Shown one piece after another: positions 34,101 to 39,881 of a DNA stretch of 39,881 bases. The position numbers and the translations under genes are program-made. The first letter of the stretch is position 1. The number at the start of each line of letters is the position of its first letter. Where the stretch lies: positions 1-39,881 of the forward strand of contig QXVZ01027933.1 in assembly GCA_008931825.1 (NCBI GenBank). The letters run 5' to 3'. This DNA comes from Phallusia fumigata (lineage: Eukaryota; Chordata; Ascidiacea; Phlebobranchia; Ascidiidae). The notes beneath the pieces were generated by a model. It made no database searches. It was not told the origin of the DNA and saw nothing but the letters and a program-made list of their open reading frames with translations.

Positions 34101-36043
34101 GAGACAGTGTTTCGAGTCACGATGGGGAAATGGGTGCACCGATCCAGTTAACAACAAGTTAAAAACAAAAACGATTTTTTTTGTCTTCATGTTTCATATC
34201 CAGCTGAAAATGCGGTTACAAAATAACAGTTCTGGTAAAACACATCTTTATGTGACAAGTACGGAAGTTCAGTCCGATGTTCAAGCATAGCAGCAAAAAG
34301 TTCGAGAATTAGAAAACCTAGTTGCCAGGAGTGCAATAAATTGTTCAGTAAAAATTTGTAACCTGTCGTTCTTGTAAAAAAACCCATTAAATATAGATAA
34401 AAACGTATCACTGATGAGTTCTGGTGTTTTCGAAACGCAATGTTTTGAATGCAACTTTCTGACTTACTCTGAATTTTCTGGGATACCTGGACCACGCATG
34501 TAGAATGGAACTCTTATATCAAAGTCGTACGGCATGCTTTTCCCTTTCGCCAATCCGAACTGACCAATATGAAAGCCATGGTCGGATGTGTAGATGATAT
34601 AAGTGTTGTCCAGTTCACCAAGACGTTCCAGCATGGAAACAAACTACATAGAAGGAAGAAAAATAAAAAAAATCAACAAAGATGTCTTTATAGGTAAAAG
34701 GTTTTTGAAAAATATANCCCACATACGTAATCTTATTAGTGGCCGTGTAGACTAAACACAAGCGGCGTGTTGTGAATTCCTTATACGCTGAGGTTTTACA
34801 ACGCCCATATACACTGGCACTGACATTCTAGCGTCGAAAAACGCGAATTTGTTTTATATGACATGTAAAATTTTCCACAGATTCTATTACATTTATTACT
34901 AAGTTCTAACAGGAGTTGGAATCAAGCTTTTGGTTGTACTCCAACTTTTTCTTGTAGACTTGGATTTAAAGCCACAAAACAGAGGAATAGAACTAATTGC
35001 TAACGTTTTATGACTAGTTATATAGATGCATATAACATACAAAATTGTAGATGCATATAACATACACAATTGTAATGCGTAACATTTAACATTGGTTTCC
35101 CAACATGGGTATGTTGGGCGAGCTTTAGAGAAAGTCTGTTTGTCAAACTTACGAGTCCGCTTTCAGACAAAGCCAAGTTTTTTACTAGAACAAAGTGATA
35201 CAACCTTGGGATGGAAAAATGAAAATAAACGAAGTACCTACCCTGATATGAGGGGCATAAAATCTCTTCCATCCATCCATTCCGGAACGTTGACACCAGC
35301 CAGTCCTAGAATGGTTGGAGCGACATCGATGTTGAGAACAATGTCACGCAATCTGTAACGATCGGGTATTAGGAAGTACAACTGTAATTCAAACCGAAAT
35401 TACATTAGCTTGACTCGCTTAACCGACTTTCCCCGGCCTGCTTGGACGTTTAAGTGGCGAAACTGCGGCAGTGACTCGACTCAGGCTTCGAGGCGTTATT
35501 GAGACAGTGTTTCGAGTCACGATGGGGAAATGGGTGCACCGATCCAGTTAACAACAAGTTAAAAACAAAAACGATTTTTTTTGTCTTCATGTTTCATATC
35601 CAGCTGAAAATGCGGTTACAAAATAACAGTTCTGGTAAAACACATCTTTATGTGACAAGTACGGAAGTTCAGTCCGATGTTCAAGCATAGCAGCAAAAAG
35701 TTCGAGAATTAGAAAACCTAGTTGCCAGGAGTGCAATAAATTGTTCAGTAAAAATTTGTAACCTGTCGTTCTTGTAAAAAAACCCATTAAATATAGATAA
35801 AAACGTATCACTGATGAGTTCTGGTGTTTTCGAAACGCAATGTTTTGAATGCAACTTTCTGACTTACTCTGAATTTTCTGGGATACCTGGACCACGCATG
35901 TAGAATGGAACTCTTATATCAAAGTCGTACGGCATGCTTTTCCCTTTCGCCAATCCGAACTGACCAATATGAAAGCCATGGTCGGATGTGTAGATGATAT
36001 AAGTGTTGTCCAGTTCACCAAGACGTTCCAGCATGGAAACAAA
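16839..36043 (-). CDS. SULF1/2: Extracellular heparan-sulfate 6-O-endosulfatase (SULF1/2), 5' partial
   Basis: Thirteen minus-strand exons join in phase to 631 codons plus stop: A 34643-34468, B 33952-33842, C 32187-32010, D 30692-30607, E 30268-30236, F 29729-29665, G 28579-28329, H 28014-27897, I 27140-27059, J 26909-26736, K 19182-18983, L 17519-17377, M 17117-16839. Exons A and B also occur as near-identical copies (36043-35868 and 35352-35242). SULFs are secreted or cell-surface enzymes that remove 6-O-sulfate from heparan sulfate and tune Wnt, FGF and BMP signalling. Seen here are the second half of the alkaline-phosphatase-like sulfatase fold, the basic hydrophilic domain, and the conserved C-terminal domain. 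The 5' exons with the signal peptide and the cysteine converted to formylglycine lie beyond the right edge. All splice sites are GT-AG. A 6.8-kb transposon occupies intron J-K. Confidence 0.95.
17690..17826 (+). repeat. Possible tRNA-derived SINE in SULF intron K-L
   Basis: GCTGGTTCGAATCTCACTGC near 17798-17818 is a B-box/T-arm-like motif followed by CTCTCACGG. Upstream a tRNA-like GGAAGCTCAGTAGCAG could be an A-box remnant, but the tRNA body is not convincingly foldable. Weak call. Confidence 0.3.
19267..19480. repeat. Left terminal and subterminal repeats of the CACTA-like element
   Basis: After the terminal repeat, variants of GGCGTGTTGT or ACAACACGCC recur about ten times within 200 bp, in both orientations, including CAACACGCGTGTTG. 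Arrays of short subterminal motifs serve as transposase binding sites in CACTA elements. The short open frame here is only a by-product. Confidence 0.75.
19682..21942 (-). CDS. SAM-domain protein of the CACTA-like element (SAMD3-like accessory protein)
   Basis: Minus-strand exons: 21942-21873, 21691-21625, 21552-21501, 21436-21098, 21030-20833, 20752-20633, probably 20486-20439, then 20321-20186 and 20032-19682 (stop). Exons 1-3 encode an N-terminal SAM domain of about 62 residues ([50 protein letters not shown]). Exon 4 has a serine-rich linker and then a helical segment ([32 protein letters not shown]), as in SAMD3-like proteins of fishes and invertebrates. Exon 5 is basic ([20 protein letters not shown]) with a coiled-coil-like tail. 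The last exon has [20 protein letters not shown] and ends DAGFNF. All junctions agree in phase except the one between 20439 and 20321, where the needed phase change is unexplained (unseen donor or frameshift). The role in transposition is unknown. Confidence 0.78.
21943..22530. promoter_or_regulatory. Bidirectional promoter region between the two transposon genes
   Basis: The start codons of the SAM-domain gene (21942, minus) and the transposase (22531, plus) diverge from this interval of about 590 bp. It has no coding evidence of its own. A common promoter is inferred from layout; no defined element was recognised. Confidence 0.5.
22531..25600 (+). CDS. C2H2 zinc-finger, DDE-like transposase of the CACTA-like element
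   Basis: Ten exons join in phase to 830 residues: 22531-23100, 23174-23326, 23402-23606, 23673-23830, 23897-24085, 24153-24543, 24603-24864, 24921-25120, 25176-25257 and 25318-25600. An in-frame ATG at 22465 would add 22 residues; the later one is preferred because it abuts the finger domain. Two C2H2 fingers: C6/C9/H22/H27 and C37/C40/H53/H58. Candidate acidic catalytic residues: D292/D293 in [15 protein letters not shown]387 in FLGDTPAQN (followed by GGFKEG), and E656 in [12 protein letters not shown] zinc-knuckle-like CRTCYC follows the second, and [18 protein letters not shown] lies between the second and third. These blocks recur in uncharacterised metazoan transposase-like proteins. The assignment of the DDE residues is inference. 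There is no premature stop; the gene looks intact. Confidence 0.88.
25836..26100. repeat. Right terminal and subterminal repeats of the CACTA-like element
   Basis: Starting with CGACACGCCGGCGTGTTGTT, about ten copies of the same motif family occur in both orientations before the terminal CTAGTG. The density matches the left end, supporting this as the matching terminus. Confidence 0.75.
26304..26668. mobile_element. hAT-type MITE in SULF intron J-K
   Basis: The ends are imperfect inverted repeats: TAGGGATGTTCGAAGTAGAAT at the left against CAGGGTTGTTCAAATTAGAAT (reverse complement of the right end). They are flanked by GACCAACC (26296-26303) and GAACAACC (26669-26676), a 7-of-8 match consistent with an aged 8-bp target duplication. 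A TATTC/GAATA-rich interior has internal inverted copies of ATTCGATATTC. No coding capacity. Clearly older than the MITE at 13871. Confidence 0.7.
26736..32187 (-). CDS. SULF1/2: SULF exons C-J: end of sulfatase region and hydrophilic domain
   Basis: Exon C carries [11 protein letters not shown]. Exon D carries [18 protein letters not shown], with cysteines aligned to human ACEQPGQKWQC. Exon E is only 33 bp ([10 protein letters not shown]). Exon F carries [13 protein letters not shown], matching the conserved ECSCRES. Exon G is highly basic ([13 protein letters not shown]) and ends [11 protein letters not shown], at the position of the vertebrate proprotein-convertase site before SLSVEFEG. 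Exon H has [15 protein letters not shown], exon [19 protein letters not shown], and exon [17 protein letters not shown] and an eight-residue alanine run coded by GCT repeats. This domain binds heparan sulfate in known SULFs. Phases at every junction agree, which is the main reason for these exon choices. Confidence 0.9.
28580..34467 (-). other. SULF introns between exons A and G
   Basis: Apart from the exons listed for SULF, this stretch shows no other gene. Intron B-C (33841-32188), C-D (32009-30693), D-E, E-F and F-G were scanned on both strands; open frames are short and without recognised similarity. At 30481-30510 a cluster of rare-cutter-like sites occurs (see findings). Confidence 0.5.
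33842..34643 (-). CDS. SULF1/2: SULF exons A and B: end of the catalytic sulfatase domain
   Basis: Exon A (34643-34468, entry phase 0) encodes [19 protein letters not shown], followed by [20 protein letters not shown] and [10 protein letters not shown]. This is nearly residue-for-residue the vertebrate SULF segment, with the SDHG metal-binding Asp/His and the substrate-side lysines. Exon B (33952-33842) encodes [17 protein letters not shown] and then [10 protein letters not shown]. The A-B junction restores a Glu codon, and the exit phase (2) matches exon C. The antisense ORFs in this stretch are shadows. Confidence 0.95.
35242..36043 (-). CDS. SULF1/2: Second copy of SULF exons A and B (probable haplotype duplicate)
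   Basis: Exons A' (36043-35868) and B' (35352-35242) sit exactly 1,400 bases right of A and B, with the same splice sites. In exon B the copies differ at a few positions, such as an Ile/Val change in the segment after AGVN and a synonymous change near the 5' end. Both open frames are intact. The two copies are separated by an N at 34717. If real, the transcript could carry A-B-A-B, which would duplicate part of the catalytic core and is unlikely to fold; an assembly duplication of two alleles is the better explanation. Confidence 0.85.
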
Positions 36044-36602
36044 CTACGTAGAAGGAAGAAAAATAAAAAAAATCAACAAAGATGTCTTTATAGGTAAAAG
36101 GTTTTTGAAAAATATATTATCTAGTAATATTTGTAGCAATCCTGAGGGGGGATGCCTACGTGCGTCAAACGGTTAAAAGTGCACAAAGTAAAGAAAGAGC
36201 AGCCTTTTAGGCAAATTTGATTTTTTAGGCTACCCCTACCACGTTGTTGTCTTTCGTACAGTGCATTTCTACATGAAAGTCAGTATTGGCCTCGGAAACC
36301 CATATCGCCCTACACTCTACTTTCCCAGCCATTTCACAAATATCAATAGCTGCATTCCCGCTTATTAAGTTGTAACCTGTTAAATTAATGATCAAATTTA
36401 GCAGGGAAATTAAATTTACAGTTCAAGTCGAGCAGTGAGTACGAGACTGAAAAGTCACGTTAGAGGTTAAACCTACTCTCCAGGGAATCAACGAAGTTAA
36501 TAAAAAGCAGTGCCAGCACACTAGGCATCGAAGAAACTCAATTATGCGTGGCAGTAAATCAAACACAGCGTCAATTGCTTTATTATCTTCTGTCCGATCT
36601 AC

Positions 36603-36827
36603 CGCCCGAAAGTCTCAAGTCACAATGTTGTGTAACGCAGACTGACACTCCACAAAAGTCCAACAAGCATACAGATCGATCAGACATAAACTCCATCTTT
36701 AAAATAATGCCGCANCGCCCGAAAGTCTCAAGTCACAATGTTGTGCAACGCAGACACGCACTCCACAAAAGTCCAACAAGCACACAGATCGATCGGACAT
36801 AAACTCCATCTTCAAAATAATGCCGCA
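36603..36827. repeat. 112-bp direct duplication flanking an N (36715)
   Basis: 36603-36714 and 36716-36827 both start CGCCCGAAAGTCTCAAGTC and end AAAATAATGCCGCA, with only a few differences. The N lies exactly between. Probable overlap of contig ends that was not merged. Confidence 0.93.
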
Positions 36828-37632
36828 AGTGGAGATCAAAGCATTATTGTGGGTAATCTGGTGCATTGTGCGTGTATTTGATTGCAATCAGTCAGCTTCT
36901 AAAGCCGTTCAAGGACCCGGCATCAAAGCACAGGGCGATTTTCGGTTGATAAACTGCGCCCGAATTTCTTTCCCTCCAAAATCAGGCTGCAATCTCGGAA
37001 TGTCAATCTGCTGCAAAGCGAATAGCGCTATGTAAGCAACGGGGTAGCGTCCCCAATTTTTTTAAACCACTTTGCAAAGCACAGATTTTCTCAATAGTAC
37101 TCTGTGGGATAGTCATTTTTAGTATTTTAGCTAAACGAGGACGGGTGGTGCAGTTTTGGAAATACGCGGTTGTGCAGACTTGACCGCATAACTTGACGCC
37201 ATTTTCAAACCGTTTGTAAGGGAGGTGAGGCTCCAGAGCAAATGTGGTATGTATGTTGGTCACGGATCACTTAACTTCACTTGTATGTCTCACTTGGGCA
37301 CAGAAGAAATTTCGAGGAACTCGCAAGGAGCAGAAAAAGTTTTAAAAGCTGATTATTTACGATATTAGTAAGTATACAAGGCATCTTGCGAATCTTTTTT
37401 ATTTTTATTACCACCATCTTGCACAGAATCTGATGTTACTCAGTGTTCAAGATGTATTACACAACAGTTTTAATAAATTACTCTCGCAAAATAGTTTCCA
37501 AATGTCCTTTTTAAAACTGAACAATATGTTCAGTAAAAGTTAGTCGAAAGTTTGGTTAGAATCTACATGTTTTCTTTCTACATGTGGTGCTGCCGCCTTA
37601 AAAGGTTAAGAGCTTCAGTTTCAAAGTTTTAC

Positions 37633-38055
37633 GTCCTGTTTGGAACCGATGCAAACGATCATGTTCAGTTACAGGAAGTGAAAGCATAAGCGGGGACTTT
37701 AAACCACATAAAACGGGAGCTCTGTTTGATGTCGTAACCGCATACATCATGAAACATTTACATATTCTGTTGACTGGTTTTGTACACTCACCAGCGGTTC
37801 AGCAAGGTACTAGAGGTTGACGTTAAGTATGAACGTTAAGGTCTNGTCCTGTTTGGAACCGATGCAAACGATCATGTTCAGTTACAGGAAGTGAAAGCAT
37901 AAGCGGGGACTTTAAACCACATAAAACGGGAGCTCTGTTTGATGTCGTAACCGCATACATCATGAAACATTTACATATTCTGTTGACTGGTTTTGTACAC
38001 TCACCGCGGTTCAGCGAGGTACTAGAGGTTGACGTTAAGTATGAACGTTAAGGTC
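37633..38055. repeat. About 211-bp direct duplication flanking an N (37845)
   Basis: 37633-37844 and 37846-38055 both start GTCCTGTTTGGAACCGATGC and end ACGTTAAGGTCT, differing by a few bases. The N lies exactly between. Same interpretation as the other two. Confidence 0.93.
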
Positions 38056-39881
38056 TTTTTACACGCACGATCATGGATAGGAGCAGTGTTCAATTCAACA
38101 CGCTTAATGGTTTTACCAATAGAAATGTGTAAGAGTATACTTGTTGGTCAAAGTGACTGCGTAGTCGCAAATTCAGCAAATGGACATGCACTTGCATGCT
38201 ACTCAATAGTTGACAATAACAAACGGTTGACGTTTTTACAACACAACAGAGCCAAAAATGAAATTTTGTAAATGCCCGTTTCGGCTCGAAGCTTTTAGCA
38301 ACACAGCCATACACCACGAAGTGAAGGGTGTGCCCACAAAAAAACTTGGGCACCAACGAATATTTCACTCACAAGGGAACTGCTGTGCTAGCACCTGCGA
38401 CTAGATAAAAAACAATAAATAAACAGACAAGGTTCGCCCCCCGCCCCCTGTGCAAGGATTTGAGACATGGATCAGCAAGATGCTGAAGTAACATTTGCTC
38501 ATCATTGGCACTATAATCCCTTGAGCGTCGTTTGGAAATCATTTTGTCGTTAGGAGAAAGTTAGGAGAAAGCAGACGGTTGTTCAAGGCCCGGAAGATTT
38601 AACATCGGGTTGTAAATTCAAAGCAATGTTCAACTGGTTGGGATTTACGCCATGACATGTTTACAACCTCATATTTTAGTTATTGTTACGGCGGTGATTT
38701 CCAAAGCTATATCCACACAAAATAATCACACAACAAGCAGCACTTGTTTGATCATCGAGTAAAAACCCATCTGGTTTAATGTTATTATTGGAAAAGTAAT
38801 TTGTACGATTCGGGTAATGTACGTTGACCTGTGGCAGCCTTAACCTCATGACTGAGTGACAGCAGACATAAGTTTGTGATATTTAAGCACATTTCCACAC
38901 GATACTTAAGTCTGGATACAACAGGAGTAGCCCGAATTCAGCGCTTCCATTCCCAAAGAAATTTATCTTTCCGAAATTTAGTGACTGTTTTATATTACAA
39001 AATTCGTCTGTCTTTGGCAACACTGATTTGATAAACCGCTTTAGAACGTCATGTTCTCGTCCATACACACGGGTGATTGTTACGCAATTTAGCGTTCTTT
39101 ATCGATGCTAAAATCAAGATATTTATGTCACGTGACAGCACAATTACCCCACACAGTTCTTCATGTCTTTATAATTACTTTAATTTGTGTTTCGTACAGG
39201 AACTGCGGCCAAACAACATTTGCATAACTACCATTCCCAGAGCGGCGCTTTAGAACTTGTTTGAGGTTGAATCCAAATGACAAACGACGGCGCTTGAACG
39301 CTTCGAAGATGCTCGATGTAGTGAAATTGAGACTGGCTGCACATCAAAGTGCTTCTAATCTGTCCACACTCGCCAAGTATCCCGCGTTACCATTTATCAC
39401 AACAAGAATTGCGAATTTCCCACATGGTTCGCTACAGATCGTGCGTAGGTTCGTGGGAAGATGGATAGAAGTGAGGGAATCGAGGAAACGTGAACTCATA
39501 GCGCTTGATGACGAATCGCCCCTGACATAAATACACCTGTAAGAAAACAGGAAAACCCCACAGGGAAAGAGCTAGAACCTTCTGTTTAGAAAAAGGGAAA
39601 ACGGGCAAAATACCCAATTGCGCAAATTTCCAAGCCACAAAAAGGGGGTTGACCATGGAAATCTAGTGAAGTTGAAAGAAAATACCCTATTAATTAGGCT
39701 AATGTGTATGTAATGTAGGTATTTTCAGTCGAAACCTTCGGAAAAAGGCTCGTCTTGAACAACAACAGAGAAAAAACAGATAGTAAGTTCTTAAATGTAA
39801 CCATGACTACAGTTATAAAAACAACAGTACTTCAACGATACAGACGTTAGTAGGCGAGAAAAAAAATTATTTAGTAAGGAA

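Larger units (their letters stand above)
33380..36115. repeat. Direct duplication of about 1.35-1.4 kb around an N (34717)
   Basis: 33380-34716 and 34718-36115 are near-identical direct copies, both starting CCCACATACGTAATCTTATT and ending GGTTTTTGAAAAATATA. The left third differs by substitutions and indels (copy 2 is 62 bp longer); the right two thirds are almost identical. The boundary coincides with the N, the signature of two allelic contigs placed end to end. Confidence 0.93.
36116..39881. other. Right end: SULF upstream intron or flank, no recognised gene
   Basis: Upstream SULF exons (catalytic cysteine, LYPNASQ-like and MDKHWIMQY-like segments) were searched for on the minus strand and not found, so they lie beyond 39881. 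A protein-like minus-strand frame at 36240-36376 is listed as a finding. Other open frames look random. Two N-flanking duplications are listed separately. Confidence 0.5.

Noticed and set aside
34187..34495. Open frame of 102 residues, repeated at 35587-35895
   Set aside because: It is mostly intron sequence read in the wrong frame next to exon A; its repetition only reflects the duplication around the N.
37003..37263. Minus-strand frame with paired cysteines resembling a small DNA-binding domain
   Set aside because: Spacing and flanking residues fit no family I can name; no splice context.

Overview
The window looks like nuclear DNA of an animal, most probably a highly polymorphic invertebrate chordate such as a tunicate. 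This is inferred from small-intron genes of chordate type (WSCD, SULF, CHMP2A), AT-rich intergenic DNA, abundant DNA transposons, and several single-N joins flanked by near-duplicate, haplotype-like sequence. I cannot name the species from the sequence alone.

Layout. 1-1560: decayed Ty3/Gypsy retroelement (minus strand). 2345-5112 (+): an intronless five-RRM protein of the RBM19/MRD1 family, followed 143 bp later by an intronless TRMO-type tRNA m6t6A37 methyltransferase; possibly one operon. 5942-7859 (-): CHMP2A, an ESCRT-III subunit, four exons. 8490-10130 (-): a WSCD-type Golgi protein (signal anchor, two WSC domains, start of a sulfotransferase domain) that breaks off at a one-N gap beside a tRNA-derived SINE-like sequence. 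10131-16838: no recognised gene; it holds a complete hAT-type MITE with an 8-bp target duplication, a perfect 43-bp hairpin, a small repeat family, and a 608-base run of C ending at an N.

16839-36043 (-): the 3' part of an extracellular heparan-sulfate 6-O-endosulfatase (SULF1/2). Thirteen exons join in phase, giving 631 codons from the second half of the catalytic domain to the stop. The 5' exons, including the one with the formylglycine cysteine, lie beyond the window. Its two most upstream visible exons occur twice, on either side of an N, probably as an assembly duplication. The intron between SULF exons J and K contains an apparently complete 6,834-bp CACTA/EnSpm-like DNA transposon (19267-26100). 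It has CACTAG termini, a TA target duplication, subterminal copies of a GGCGTGTTGT-like motif, and two divergent multi-exon genes: a ten-exon zinc-finger transposase (+) and a SAM-domain protein (-). A second hAT-type MITE lies in the same intron. 36100-39881 is SULF upstream intron or intergenic DNA with two more N-flanking duplications.

The most interesting object is the CACTA-like element: a putatively autonomous two-gene transposon with introns, in which a SAM-domain partner is divergently paired with a C2H2/DDE-like transposase.
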